DNA from: Cristatella mucedo
Lineage: Eukaryota > Bryozoa > Phylactolaemata > Cristatellidae
DNA: 64,000 bases
NCBI GenBank assembly: GCA_009760855.2
Contig: WPIO01000039.1
Span: 745,501-809,500 of the forward strand
Direction: 5' to 3'
A program made the position numbers and the translations under genes. The notes beneath the pieces were generated by a model. It had not been told where the DNA came from and searched no databases. It saw nothing but the letters and a program-made list of their open reading frames with translations. Shown here piece after piece: positions 24,061-47,649 of this stretch. Numbering within the stretch: position 1 is the stretch's first letter; the number at the start of each line of letters is the position of its first letter.

Positions 24061-24609
24061 ACCTTGGTTCTTCTTGACCAACTGGACTCGGCTTGGCAGC
24101 AACACCGGAAGCCTTCCGACTTCACTGTTATTCAAAGTTGTTCGAAAAAGTTGTCCAATGTCATAGGCAGATTTGGGTTACTTTTCGGGCACAAGTATTA
24201 GTGATCGTATGGAGATTCTATGTGATTTTCAATAGTGCAACTGAATAGGCCAGCCCACGACGATGGCAGAAAATTACGAGAACAATTTCTGACCTGCATC
24301 GAATTATGTATCGGGTCATTGTTTATTGATAATAATATTTTTCAATAATGTTCACGGATTCAAAAAATGACCACTTTCGTTAGGCGATTGGTCGACTAAG
24401 TAAAGCTAATGTTAGCTAATCGAGCAGCCTTATTTATATAACAGCAGAGGAACCTTATCGCTCTCCTTGCAACTGTAAACCTTTAACAGCCACGGTCACC
24501 GGTACCAATGTGACAATATCCTTACTAGGCGCATACTTCCTGGGTCGCTATACCACTACTAGCTGAAACAGCTTCGAAAATGTGCCTATTCCGGATACAT
24601 GAAAACCAG

Positions 24610-24790
24610 TAACCAAGAATTTACAGGTCAATATGTAAGTTTTTCTTCCAAAATACAGAATGACAAGAGACTGCCTGCTGTGAGACTAAGCGCCGAAAAA
24701 AATTTCGCCTCGAGCATGGAACGATCCCACAATCGCCAGGTTCCGGGTTCCGTGCTCTACCGATTGAGCTATCGCGACTACTTTTCAATC
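24610..24790 (-). mobile_element. SINE-C, tRNA-like head
   Basis: The minus strand begins GTCGCGATAGCTCAATCGGTAGAGC, an intact tRNA A-box arm. The expected B-box is damaged (GGATCGTTCC). The body after it resembles 16630-16765. Either a tRNA-derived SINE or a tRNA pseudogene. Confidence 0.45.
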
Positions 24791-25333
24791 GACGCTCAAC
24801 AAAGCTTTAAAACCGCGACTCTATATTTCCACTTACACATTCAAGCCAAATCACCTCAGTGATTGGCTCTCCTAATTCAGCCACGCTTCTTATTGTCTCG
24901 TTGCTGATAGAGATGAAGGACCATGGCTAGCAAGTTAGCACAGAAAGCCACTTTGGCGTTGAATTTGCTTTCGAAAACCTTTAGTGGGTTACGAAGATAC
25001 ATGGAATTTGCTGCTGCTTCAGGCCAGTACTTTACATTAACAATCCATGATCAGCAGTGCTTTTGCAAGAAATCTATAGCAGCCGGAATGAAGTAGCCCT
25101 ATGTAGGTCCCAAGCAGGAAATCTGAGAACTATGTATCCCACAAATAGTAATAGCATTTAATAGCATTAAAACCCATCACTTAGACAAAAACGACAAAGT
25201 ATATTAAAAGAAATAGGCCTGGTCTCAAGAAAAGTATGAGAGAGAAATGCAAACTGGCAAAAAACTAGACCATTCTTTAGTTGTAGCACAAACGTCTTCT
25301 GATCAGGACGTTTTCATATGATCATGACCATTA

Positions 25334-26090
25334 ATGATAGGAATAATGATAAATACATTCTTCAGTAACCTAAGGAAACTACATCTTTTTGTAGACACTT
25401 CGTATATGCTGGATAGGAACGTGAGCAGTTGCAACAAGCACAGCACACACAGAACACCTCACATAGATGAGGCAAATACTTTGAGTAGGCGTGTTTTTGG
25501 CTTGCTCTATTTCAACGCAGACAAGTCAGGAGTGGTGACATCAGTCAGTAGCACGTTCTAGGCATTACAGCAGCACATGTAAAGCACTGGAGAAAGAGAT
25601 TTAGTTCTCTGAAGGTGCTACACCGATGTTTTAAAATTAGTATTATTATACGGCTTTGGGTAAAAAGAAGTGAAGGGGCGGTCTCCAAAGGTTTTGTGGT
25701 AGGTCAGGGGCACAGGTAAAGGATTAGCATTGAAGGAGCAGGAAGAAATGTGAGGGAAAGCCCGAGAAGTATTTAGAAACATATGATGAGATAAAATGAC
25801 CCAAAAGTGAGTAACCGGACCTTTAAATCAGTGTGCTACCTGATGGGGAGCAGCAGTGCAGGTACGAGAGAACCGGTGTAACCTAGCAGCTGCCTCGTAA
25901 ATGACAAAGAGCCTAACCTGCCGACTTTTGCAAAAACTTTCGAACATTTACTTTTATGAAGGCAGGCCTTCGGGGAGCCTTCCAGAAGTCAGCATGCGAT
26001 GTCATGCGAGAAAGGGTAGGCAAGCATGGGGGGTCACATCCTCATCTACATCACTAGTCGGGACACATAGGGTAACCGACGAGCCCGGCT
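25334..26090 (-). mobile_element. LINE-A 3' fragment, interrupted by a tail insertion
   Basis: Minus-strand LINE-A 3' UTR and RT C-terminal sequence, much decayed. At about 25577-25650 a separate tail copy in plus orientation (AAAGCACTGGAGAAAGAG...GGTGCTACACC, then ATTATTAT) interrupts it. Confidence 0.6.
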
Positions 26091-26541
26091 GAATATACCT
26101 GAGTAGTTAAAGGCACTACAAGAAACGCTGCCGGTCAGCTTGGCTGCGCAGTGCTTGACAAAGCCTTCTTGGTGACAGAGCAGCATTCCATAAAGGCAAA
26201 GACAGCATAGATTGCCCTAGTTTTGAATGCTCAAGGAATCATAGTTTTTTAGTGGCAATCTTGTGCTTCCCGCATGCCATTCCACGACATTCATAAGCTG
26301 TAAACCAAACGCGAAGCAGTATTGGAAACTACCATGTAGAGGTCTGATAAATAACTCACCGGCACAGCTAGACGGCAGGCCGGGGCTGTCTGTAAGCAGC
26401 CAAACGAGGACAGTGTGACACCAATCATCCGGGGGGGGGGAAGGGACCCTCAAGTCATCGCACGGGGAAAGGGGCCCTCAAGTGCTATTTCGTGTATGGC
26501 TAGTCGCAGGCGGACACCTGGCTGCCACGCACGATCGGTAC

Positions 26542-37343
<10,802 letters not shown>

Positions 37344-37841
37344 AGTGGTAGCAGTGCCACTGCAAACGCAAATCTACAAACTGAAGCATCTGCACGTTCT
37401 GTATGTACTAAATGCAAAACGCCCGTTTCTGATCGATAAGCAATAGACTTGTGACTGATCACCAGCTGCATTTGATTCAGGCCTCAAAGAGCTAGGTTCC
37501 ACATTGCAATTAATAAGGTCTCGGCTTTATTATTCAGAAATGAGAAAATCCACTTTTGCCCAGGATTTCCAATGGCAAGTGAGCACTGACATATATCATG
37601 GCAGGTCTAACATGCTACAGACCCAGACAAGTGCATGCACCTCAACACAGAGATATAATCAGGTTGTCTCCCCACCTGATGCAACTTGCTCTGAAGCTCG
37701 GGCATAGCTCATGATAAATTCTTATTGCCTCAAAGATTTGTACACTGCAGCTTCACCTCCAAAGGAATGGCACTGTTCATGATTCCAGCCTTCACTAACT
37801 CTATAACTTGCAGAGTGCCTTGAGCATGGTTCCCCTCGTTG

Positions 37842-37932
<91 letters not shown>

Positions 37933-37950
37933 CACATATATATATATATA
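37842..37950. repeat. (TA)n microsatellite
   Basis: About 70 uninterrupted bases of TA, followed by TACATA and TACACATA variants. Self-complementary. Confidence 0.95.
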
Positions 37951-37954
37951 AATC

Positions 37955-38310
37955 ATTTGTACAGCACCACGAGAAAACTTTATCTCTATTCAGGTGCTTT
38001 ACATATAATAATAATAATAATGCACTTGATAAAGCACCCTCAGAGAACTCAATCTCTTTCTAGGCGCTTTACATTTACTACTAAGGGAAGTGCGATTGAA
38101 TGGTGAGTAATATCATGCTTGATAAACATGAATAACATGGTTAGGGGTGACATGCACAGGGTCAGCAGGCAAATGTAGTTAGTGGCAGCATATGCCAAGG
38201 GCTCGAGCCCAAGACCCGGGCCATAAAATACTCCAATGCACTCACTTTGACCTTGGTCGGGCAAGCACTCTAACCGCTGGGCTAAACCAGCATAGCAGAT
38301 CAAACGCCTG
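37955..38310 (-). mobile_element. SINE-A, long form, behind a second tail
   Basis: Minus strand: tRNA-like head (GGTTTAGCCCAGCGGTTAGAG, ...GGGCTCGAGCCC at about 38195-38300), then the LINE-A 3' UTR (CTGACCCTGTGCATGTCACC) and stem-loop AAAGCGCCTAGAAAGAG...GGGTGCTTTATC and ATT tail at 38009-38070. Immediately downstream (37955-38006) is another tail whose stem reads AGCACC/GGTGCT. This copy shows directly that the SINE body carries LINE-A 3' sequence. Confidence 0.8.
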
Positions 38311-38319
38311 TCCTGGAAC

Positions 38320-39300
38320 CAAGCCGACAGAGTAGAAGCCCAACCTGTATCCGGTATCCAGAGAAGGAAGTAGGGGAAACTAAAGCTGAGGCTGTGCAAG
38401 AGTGGTCACACTCAGTGGCGAGCTGCCATTAACAAGAGCTGACTTGACACTGGCACCACTTCCAACCATCATACCGAAACTACATACAGCAGCCTCCCAC
38501 CAGCCACACCGGTCTTCCATTCTCACCACTGATATAAACATGAGAAAAACATTTGTGGCAATATCGATTCAGCAAACTACCAAAGCAATGAAACAATGCA
38601 CGCATTTGTGTACCGTAAGTGGACTCAAGGCAAGCGACAGAAAAACCCTAAACAGTGGTGAATCGACTTATAGAGGCACTGCATTGCATTTCACGTGAAA
38701 TAGTGAACACAATTTTCTCACAATCCCTTTGTAAACCGTTGATTTGATTCATCAAGCGATAAAGAAAGGACACCTCCAATCCAACGTCTGTAGTCATTAG
38801 TAGTCTTTAGTAGTCATTGTAGTCCTTGTCTGTAGTCATTGGCTAAATACGTGGAATTTTTCGATGGAGCTTATCCTTAACCTTGGCTGATCTTCAGGTC
38901 GGGCCAGGGTAGCTGCAGACTAGCCACTAGGTATACCTATGGTAGCAGCAGAAGACGGTATACTCAGGTTACCTGCTGGGAACTGGATGTGTCTTTGGCA
39001 GGCTATCACATAGCATGAACTACTATTTGCTCAATGGTAGTTCTGCCTAAAATTGTCACGACTCAATTAACGTCAATATTTTCCCCTAGCCAACTCAATA
39101 ATTCCTACTTGGTCAGCAGCAAGGTCGTTCGGCAGTCACATTACATCTATCTCGACAAAATGAATGTGTCACATTGATGTATCCCGTAATAACCCCTCTA
39201 GGGAGCTATCCACCGAGTCTCATCCAGCTCATTTCGATTGCATGCATGCAATCTCCAATGCTATTACCTGTATATGACTAAAACACGGCACAGTAATTGT
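38320..39300. other. No recognisable gene
   Basis: AT-rich. A short direct repeat of GTAGTCATT/GTAGTCTTT around 38790-38840 is the only pattern seen. Confidence 0.4.
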
Positions 39301-39304
39301 ACTA

Positions 39305-40115
39305 CTAATAATAACAATACATTTGCTATAGCGACCTCAGAGAAATAAATTTCTGTATAGGCACTTAACAATTTCTACAAAGGAAGCATGATCGAATGAT
39401 TAGCAGGAGCATGCTCATTGACAACAAGTTCAACATGGTTAGAGGTGACATACAAAGTCAGCATGCAAATGTGGTTAGTGGCAGCATGCAGTGTCAGCAC
39501 AACATTAACACACACAAAGGAAGAATCACATGGATCCACTAAACGCTGTGATAAATAGATGCGTTGGTAGCTTATTTTTAAATGTGGTCAAGTCTGGGGA
39601 TGTGATACCAGTCGAATATGAGTTTCAGGCTTTGGGATCATATGGGAAAGACACGGTCTCCAAAGGATCTGATGTTCGTACGAGGTATATGTAAGCGATT
39701 AGATTCTGAAAGGCAGAAGGTACGATCTTAGCTTGGTGGGGTGTAGATCTGATAGGTAGGCTGGAACCCTAGAATGAAGGGACCTAAAAGTGAGTGACAG
39801 AACCTTGGTCGTTGAATTGCTTGACTGGAAGTCAGTGTAGGTCGAATAGAAGTGGTGTGATGTGGCAACTGCGATGCTAACGACAGACAAGCCTAGCTAC
39901 TGAGTTTTGCACCAGCTGTAAATGCCTGACTGTGCATGCCGGAAGACCAGCAAGCAGTGAGTTACAGAAGTCGAGACGGGTCACAAATGCACGGGCCAAC
40001 TTAGACGTAGTATACCTATCTTAGCAAGTCCTAATTTTAGCAATGTTATGTGGCTGAAAGTAAGCAGACTTGATTGTAGAGCTGATGTGGTAGTCTAAGG
40101 CAAGGCTCACATGGA
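39305..40115 (-). mobile_element. LINE-A 3' fragment, ~0.8 kb
   Basis: Minus strand: RT C-terminal scraps (VLSLTFRSLHSRVPAYLSDL), then the GACCGTGTCTTTCCCATATG segment, 3' UTR, stem-loop and ATT tail at 39308-39330. One of the longer LINE-A pieces, but full of stops. Confidence 0.7.
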
Positions 40116-40119
40116 TGCA

Positions 40120-41520
40120 ACTCATTTATCGACCATCAAATAAAGGTGAAGGCCTGGAAATGAAAAACTTCAGATAGACGGCAGAAAGCAGAATAAAAAC
40201 CAGCACAATAAAAATATAAGTGGCACATAGGAACTGAGCGTCGACCTGATGAAACAACACCCTCTACAAGCATGCACGCACATGCCCGCGAGCACACGAA
40301 CGTACTGACGTGTGAGCCCGCACATACACCGCTACGAAATCAGAAAAGAAATAATAATTCCTTGGACATTTTTCTGGAATCCGGATCTTTTAACTGCACG
40401 TTTGTGCTTTAACAGTCAAAACGTAGCTACACTGCGGTTACTAAGCCCGTTCGTCAAAGCATACCCACTCGCGATCAACAAAATAAAACGGAACGCAAAT
40501 TCAGCAGCAATTTTCATTGATAAACATCTTAAGGAAGCACTGCACGACGTGAGAGACATCTCAGCGCGTCGTTCATGAACCTCGTTAAGGGTAACCAACG
40601 GAACTCACCGTCTAAAACCAGAGCAGTAGTGCCAGCTCTACAAGCACGAGGAGCAGCTAAGATTTAACGAAGGTTATCGCTTGGGAATCCAGAAGGACAG
40701 AACGAAGTTACTGGTTAGACATTAGAGGCGTTACCCTCAGAACTGTGCACTCGCACCTACAATCCACGCGAGTCGCGTATTGTAGCGAGTACCATATTAT
40801 CAGAGGAGAATCAATTTTCTAACTCCCTACATCCGTTATTTCCGTTTGAGCTACGCGTCTATCGAGGAGCTAGCTTTTATTCTAAGCGCGCCTGGTAGTC
40901 AACCTTCCTTTATTGATGAAATTACTGTGACTAACTTTTTATTTTTGCATCTGGATCAACATTTTTTGTGTACGATCCGTACGTCGGTTGGGTCTCGCGT
41001 ACTGAGTTTAAACGCCGAACCAGAACGGAGAGGGGGCGTTTCCCACCTAGCCGAGCGGGACCGCAGGTACTGCCGAATTCCAGTTCGGCACACTGTGGCA
41101 CGCAATAAGCAGATTGCCTCACCTTGAGCATATCAGCTTCGGTGCCAGCTACCATGCAGAAACGGGTAGTGGCTCTCGAAACCTTCGGGCGCTACCCGAA
41201 CGGGTCAACCGGAATGCAGTCCGCCCACTGGCCCAGTACTGCTATTATTAGCTGTGACCTCTCCTGGACGCGCCCAAGTACCCAGATTGCCGCAGAACTG
41301 GTATATCAGGTCAGCCACTCTACGAAACAAACACACGCTCTCTGGAGCTACTGCTCGGTGCCCTGTTCCGCTTACTAAAACTTACTATCTATGACTATTA
41401 GTTAGCGGTATTTCGCCCTAAGAATATAACAACTGCAGCCGCAATATTTCTGTTACTGGAGTAAAAAGTTACCATAACCACACAGGTGTCGTGGATTTCT
41501 ATCGCAGGCAGAACTGACTT
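40120..41520. other. No recognisable gene
   Basis: Short frames only. No repeat was recognised. Confidence 0.4.
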
Positions 41521-41524
41521 CTTT

Positions 41525-41985
41525 TCCGGCTGGTCAAGGGTTCAACCCTTAACCTGACTGAAAATGGGACCCCAGACCAGACCTCATGCAGCATCAGGAC
41601 GAAATCTGGGTGTCCTGTTCCAAACTGACCTTTCTCTAGACAACCATGTCGACTTCACAGTCAAGCCTGCTCACTTTCAGCCGTGCAACTTTGCAAAAAA
41701 GTGTGCCTGCTTAGTAAGGAATAGCTCATCCAAGCTAATTTGCTCCAAGCGTTGGAGAAAGTCCGTCTCGACTTCTATGACCTTGCATCTCCTCCGGCTT
41801 ATGCAATAAGGCACTTACAGTTGACGCAAAGTTCTACATCCAGAATCGTCTGTCGTGAGCATTTTAGTCGGCAAATTACTCCACTTTCCACCGACCTGCA
41901 CTGGCTTCCACTCATTCAGCGAATCGAAGTCTTCATTTTGTCCCACTCTTTAAGTGCCTTCATTTTCTTTCTTCAATCTATGTAA
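41525..41985 (+). mobile_element. Non-LTR reverse transcriptase C-terminal fragment
   Basis: Reads GRNLGVLFQTDLSLDNHV (RT thumb region), later HLQLTQSSTSRIV and LHWLPLIQRIEVFIL, all typical of CR1/L2-like LINE proteins, in shifting frames. Probably LINE-A, but a third family cannot be excluded. Confidence 0.65.
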
Positions 41986-42004
41986 TGCAATGTATCGCCG
42001 CCTG

Positions 42005-44500
42005 TAACTCAAACAAAGACTATATGGGTGATCCGCAGCCGGGTTTCGTATAGTGCAATCAAAGTCTAAGCGGCTTTCGGTGCGCATTAGGTAGCCAACA
42101 GATTTAATCTCTAGCAACATGGAGGAAGTGAGAAGCATAGCTGAGTCAGGAGACCAGTTGAGGTAGTGAATAGCATGGAAGTAGTAGCTCAGGACGGCTT
42201 GAAAGGATGCACCATTGTCGGAAGCAAGAGAATAGATGTCGTTGCATAAGAATTGTGGAAGTGAGTTCTACAGTCTAGGTCCAGCAGAGCAAAAGCTTCT
42301 GTCACCAACGGTCTTTAAGCAGAGGAATGGAACAGCTAATTTATTGTCCATACAAAACCCGAGCGCACGAGGATGCTAAAACTGGTGCAGCAGTTTAGCT
42401 AGGTATGAAAGAGCCAAGCTGCGGCAGGCCTTGTGGGTCAGCGTAAGAACTTTGTTCGGTATCCGTTCATCAACGGCAGCAATCCTAGCTCTTTTAGCAA
42501 AGGAGACACTTGGTCAAGCCTGTGGGATTTGTAAACTAGCATTGCAGCCCATTCATCGCCAGCGAAGTGGCCTAGTGCTTTTTTTGGCAGCGGAGCCAAA
42601 AAGGTAGTGACTCTAGTCTAGCCGAGACATAACCAAGGTGCTAGTTAGATTTTTGCAAGCAACCACGGTAGACAGTTCCTAATCTTAAGACAGGGATAGG
42701 ACGTGATGGCTACCTGCGAACACAGTCTTCGTAACAAGGCTTTCGAAATTGAGGCAGCTGTCGAAGACAACACCTACATTCCAAGCGCATGCTGATAGTC
42801 GCACAACTGCATCACCTGTTAGAAGAGTATAGTCTTCTTGTCCAGCCTAACGCTCGGGGTGTCCTGTCAGTAGTAGTTTCGTTTTATCGTCACCAAGTTT
42901 CAGGAAATTTGCCACATCCAGCATCAAATGTCTGCATTTCGATGATCTTTGACAAAAAAGAAGAAGGGAACTGGGCGATAATTTACACGGACCTTGGTAT
43001 CTCATTTAGGCTTTTTAAGCGTCTGTCTAACGGTGGCCGATTTGAATGAGCTAGGTATATACACTATTCCCAGAGAATATATAAACATTATTCCCAGAGA
43101 AGCCAAAAGAACCGGACCAAGCACGATGCCCTGAGGTACCCCATATTTCAGAGGTATAGATGATGATGGTATAGGGTATTCAGGAGGCGAGCGTTTTTTT
43201 TTTACAATACCTTACTACGATAGCCACATCGCATGCTGAAATCTATGGAGATCTTTTACGGAAGGTCACAGTCGGAGGGGGTTTATGGAGGCACGAATGT
43301 GCACAATTTTTTCACTGAAGAAGGCTAAAAACGTGTCGGCCGAACCGTTAATGAGGAGTGAGACCTCTCAGAATTTGTCAACCAATTAATTCCCGTCTTA
43401 TAAATCTTTTTTGGATCTGACTGGCAGCACTTCAGTTTTCAGGTGAAAAAGAATCCCCGGCTTTTCTAAGCTTCCGGGCGTAGACTCGAAGGAAGTCTTC
43501 AAAATTGACTAGATCGTCATCAGACCCAGATTTCTTAAAGCGACGTTCAAGCCTCCACTTATCGAGACGCATCTTTTAAAGTTTTTTCGTAAATTGAAAG
43601 GAGTCTCTGCGACTCTGTGCACGGACAGAATGTACGGAAGCATGCTCGTCAAGGGCACTCATACGTGTCATATTCACTGCACCAGTGAGGGTATCAAGGT
43701 CATCGGTCGAGTCTGGGTGCAAATCAAGAAGACCTGCCTCACACACAGACTTGGAAAATGTCTTCCCGATCAATGCTTTTTAAGTTGCGTCGTTGGACAA
43801 GCTTGACCTTACCCTATACTTACAACGGAGCAGGATCAGTAAACGAGACCGAACCATAGTCCAAGAGGGTCAGAGGGACCACAAAAAGGTCAGTGGGGCA
43901 GAAATCCCGGGGAATACCTAGATCCAGGATATAGCCACCGACGGGAGTGATCTGATTATAGTGTTGGACCAAATCAAAGCTCTTCAGACAGTCAAGAAAT
44001 GAGCGCATGCTAGGGTTGTCAACGTGAGTGTTGAAGTCTCATGTAATAAATAATGGCCTGTCACACTGAAATACTTTATGTGGGAAACTCCAAGAACTCC
44101 TCTATACAATTTTTTTAGACCGCTAGAACGAGGTCGGTATATCACAGCATTGAGACGCATTGTCTTCGATGAGGACCTATTGCAACCGATTCAAACAATG
44201 GCTCACGAGAAAACGCATGTCTTTTAGTCAAAAGGTTCACGAACAACAATAGCAACCCTGCGACCTACCTTGTCAGATCGCATGGACTGAATGAATGAAA
44301 ACCCGGAAAGGTGTCCTTCCGATACACTGCTACCAGAGCAGGGCGTCATCCTTGTCTCGGTCAGTAGCAGAGACGTAGCGAGGGGTAGGCAGGTTGGACA
44401 GATGTCCCCGGGCGCCAAGGCCAAGGGGGCACCAAAAGCAAAATGTATTGTGCAGATTTTAGAACTTTTTTTCACGCGAAGACTAATCTTGATTTCAAGC
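42005..44500 (-). mobile_element. LINE-B copy, decayed and internally deleted
   Basis: In minus-strand order: endonuclease pieces GFSFIQSMRSDKVGRRVAIV (44230-44300) and RSFLDCLKSFDLVQ...PLTLLDYGSVSFTDPAPL (43820-44008), then linker DLDTLTGAVNM (43576-43773), KYGVPQGIVLGPVLL (about 43090-43150), NYRPVPF (about 42980), GDDKTKLLLTGHPER and NVGVVFDSCLNFES (42740-42900), and 3' UTR to 42010. The NYRPV block lies after GVPQG, opposite to the normal order, so the copy is rearranged. No intact frame. Confidence 0.75.
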
Positions 44501-44784
44501 AAGTCCTCTTTTTAATAGATTTGACTATTGCTGGCTGGGATTTTTTACAATCTTAGACCAAGCTGTAGCATGAAGCTCTGGCGGCACACACTCGCCGATA
44601 AGGAAACACGTGCTAACAGCGAAACAACGCACGGCCGTTCATCCACCGTCCGCGTTCCAAATACCCTCTCCGTCCGCTCGCTCCATCCTGCCTGCCGCAG
44701 GTGGGCTTCGTCGCGCCAAAGGTGAGACTGGCCTGCTACGCTGCGTCAGGGGCGAGCATCGACACACTAATAGACCACGCAAGC

Positions 44785-46000
44785 TAGGCTTACTTAACTG
44801 GCTGTGCTACGACAAAGCAGCAGTCATGGCTGGCCACTTTTCAGGTGTCCAAAAGAGAATACTCTCCAGTAATGAGAAGGCAATTTTTGAAGACTGTGAT
44901 AACAATAGCTTGAATCTGGCAGGAGTTCATGCTACAAGGCAAGATTCCGTTGCCATTATCTTTTTTCGGAACAATATAAAACACCTACTTATTTCTTCAA
45001 GATCAACTCTGTGGTGGGAAGTACTGAAGAAAGCCTTAACCGCCTCTGTCAAACGTGACTCTGCAATAAGGTAGAGTGCAATAGTGGAGGCTTTGAAAGC
45101 TATTAGTGATGAAATGAACAGCATTGTAGGTCTTTTTGAGCATACGAGTGTCTGAGGACACAAGTGGAACACTTAAAACAAGAAGCGAAGGTGGCAATCT
45201 CCTAAATTGTATTTTGAACTTTAATTTTTTTGCTCTGTTGCCATTTTTGTGCAGCCTCTTAAGGAAAATTGACTGCTTTCAGTAAAGACTGAACGATCCA
45301 AAGATGACATTCAAAGATGCCTCTTGTGACCTCCAGTTTCTTGAGGTTGAGTTATCAAGATTTCAAGAAGACTGGTGCTAAGAATCACTACTAGATGCCA
45401 AAAGGAGATGTTATTGTGGGGAGTTGCAGTTGATTGGAGAATCCACCGAAGGACACAGATTCCTGGAGAACTCGTCGAAAGAGATCTTGGTCTCATAGCA
45501 GAAGAGGAGATTTCAAGTATCATGAAGGACAGCATAGACTATTGCCGACAGGAAATTACATATACATTTTTCCGGCTCACAGATCTTGAGCCAAATTTTG
45601 GTTTCTTTTTTGAAGTTATGAATCTTTTGAAGACACTTGACCAGACCAAACTTCGTCAACAATGTCTAGATCGTAGAGGCTTATATCGTTTAGGTGTTAA
45701 TGAAACACAGTAGTACAGCGAAATATGTGACTGTAAAATGCTTTGCCTTCTTCTCACCATAGCTGTATCAGTTACCAGTTGTAAACTTTCCTTTAGCAAG
45801 CTGAAGATAATACTGTCTTATCTGAGACCATCAATAGGGCAAGATTGGCCCCATGATTTAGCCTTGCTAAGCATAGAGAAAGAAACACTGGAAAATATTG
45901 ACTTTCAAACTGTAATAGAGCAGTTTGCCACGTCCGAGGCCAGACAAATTCACCCGAGTCAAAGCCGTGATAGCTACCTGGTACTTTCACTACAGTAAAT
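44785..46000 (+). mobile_element. hAT-family (ZMYM/DUF4371-type) transposase pseudogene
   Basis: YDKAAVMAGHFSGVQKRI and FEDCDNNSLNL match the GYDGAANMSGKYNGVQ...HCAAHSLNL region of hAT proteins of the DUF4371/ZMYM group. Then WWEVLKKAL, a middle helical region (45375-45713), and the hATC dimerisation end LLTIAVSVTSCKLSFSKLK, ALLSIEKETLENIDF (45740-45965). In-frame stops at 45072 and later, plus frame changes, show it is dead. The N-terminal part before 44785 was not found, and terminal repeats were not identified. Confidence 0.8.
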
Positions 46001-46539
46001 AAAACTTTCTCGACTAGATGTGCCTGCAAGCGTAAATTCTTCGCATTCCTTCTGTGGTGGAGTTTTTTTGCAGCAGTTTTTTACAAAGGAAGTGGGCGCC
46101 ATTTGAATTTTTACAACACGCTGAGGCACGGCGAACGAGCCACTTCCACAGCGAGTGATAATCAGCGCTTTAAACTTACAGGTGATAGGTTAGATAGATG
46201 AGCTGTTCATAGGGCGAACGCACGATGCAGGGAGGTTCTTAGTGACCCGCCAAAGAACGCCCGCCGGTAGGTATTGACTAATAGCAGCATCACACCTTAT
46301 GCTAAGCAGGTCCTGTTTTTTGTTAATTTCCTAGAACAGTTGTTGAATAGTGACTGCGAAGTTATAATAGGAATATCCGAAGGTATCATGTACAAGTCTC
46401 GTATAGGTCCACGCTAGAAGTCGCCCGAGGCCGCTCTCTAGCGCGTGGAGGAAGTAGATAGGAGTCGGAGTTGAACCCTACCGATGAGAACTACTTCCCA
46501 ACCAGACCAGGCGTTGTCCCATTCGCTTTCATTTCTCAA

Positions 46540-46872
46540 GTCATTTAGCTGGGTCTAGAACCAACCTTAAAGTCCTTGGAGACCATGCCTTTAGCTTGCA
46601 TGCTCTCTAAGCCGGGAACCCACTCCCGACTGACGGAACAACACTCCGTGATATGACAAAATTTAAGCATAAGCAAAGAACGCACCAGTTTTTCACAGTG
46701 TTTTCCTGGTCCAGGTGAATTGTTCTGTGAGTGATTGTGAGTGCTGACGCTGTGCATGCTACTACTAACCATTTTGACAGGCTTCTCGCGCCGCACACGC
46801 AAAGTGCCTAGAAAGAGACTGCGGTCTCAAGGGCGCTAAGCTAATGTCTTATTATTATTAATATTCCTATAG
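46540..46872 (+). mobile_element. LINE-A 3' fragment
   Basis: CTTGGAGACCATGCCTTTAG corresponds to the GDRAF-coding region of LINE-A, followed by the 3' UTR, stem-loop AAAGTGCCTAGAAAGAGACTG...GGGCGCTAAG and ATT tail. Confidence 0.7.
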
Positions 46873-46879
46873 ACTATGA

Positions 46880-47640
46880 CGTATTATCATGATGATTACC
46901 CACAAGCCATTGGCAGCACACAGAGCAAGCAAGCGCGAAGTCACTGAAGTCGGGAATCAGTCGGAGAAGCCCGAAGAGTGCCCCGCAGTTGGATCGCTGC
47001 TCATGTGGAAGGAGACAGGGCAGCGTTGGCGGCAGCACTTTGATTTCGTAGTTGCCTCGGGTTGGCCTGCTGGAGGCCGCCGCAGAGAAAGAGCGTCGAA
47101 GTGCGTCTCCCTGGTTCGCCGCAATAGCAGGACGGTCTACACGGGCCGGAGATCGCAGTTTACGTGTGTTCGGTACTTCCGTAGCCTCGTCTACCGCCTC
47201 AAGAGACGAACGTCTCAGAGAACCCGATGGGGGAACGCGCGTACGTCCGGGGCTGCTGCGAAGCAGCAGAAAAGCGGGCCGAATGAAGTAGCGCCATTTG
47301 CCCGCGCCTCGTTACCATAGCCGCCGCGTAGTAGTAGCGCCACGGCTTGCGAAAGGTAGTGCAGATACAGTAGATACGAGTAGCGCAGACGTCTACTTCG
47401 AAAGGCAGAGGACGACGGAGGATCGCGGGTGGGCGGTTTTCTTCTCAGCTAGCTCTACTCAACAGCGTACGCGCGGCACTCGACAGCTCTTTGCTTCGCT
47501 TGATATCTCGTCTCTGTCTCGCCTTCGGACACGGGGTGGCATCGCAGCTGCTCTTGCGCGTGCTGCTCGCATTCTCTTCTACGCTTCGCTTCGCTTTTAA
47601 TTAACTGCGCTTGACGCTCCAAGTAATTCGACTGTGGCGC
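46880..47640. other. CpG-richer stretch with an unassigned 143-codon frame
   Basis: A plus-strand frame at 46889-47320 begins MMITHKPLAAHRASKREVTE and turns Arg/Ser-rich. No family recognised and no splice or poly(A) evidence, so it is probably non-coding. A second frame overlaps it from 47298. Confidence 0.25.
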
Positions 47641-47649
47641 ACGTGCTGC

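Noticed and set aside
24715-24790. Functional tRNA gene on the minus strand
   Set aside because: The D-arm is good, but the T-arm and B-box are broken and the body continues into a dispersed repeat.
45375-45713. Separate host gene
   Set aside because: It lies between two hAT transposase blocks on the same strand and in the right order, so it is best read as the middle of the same pseudogene.
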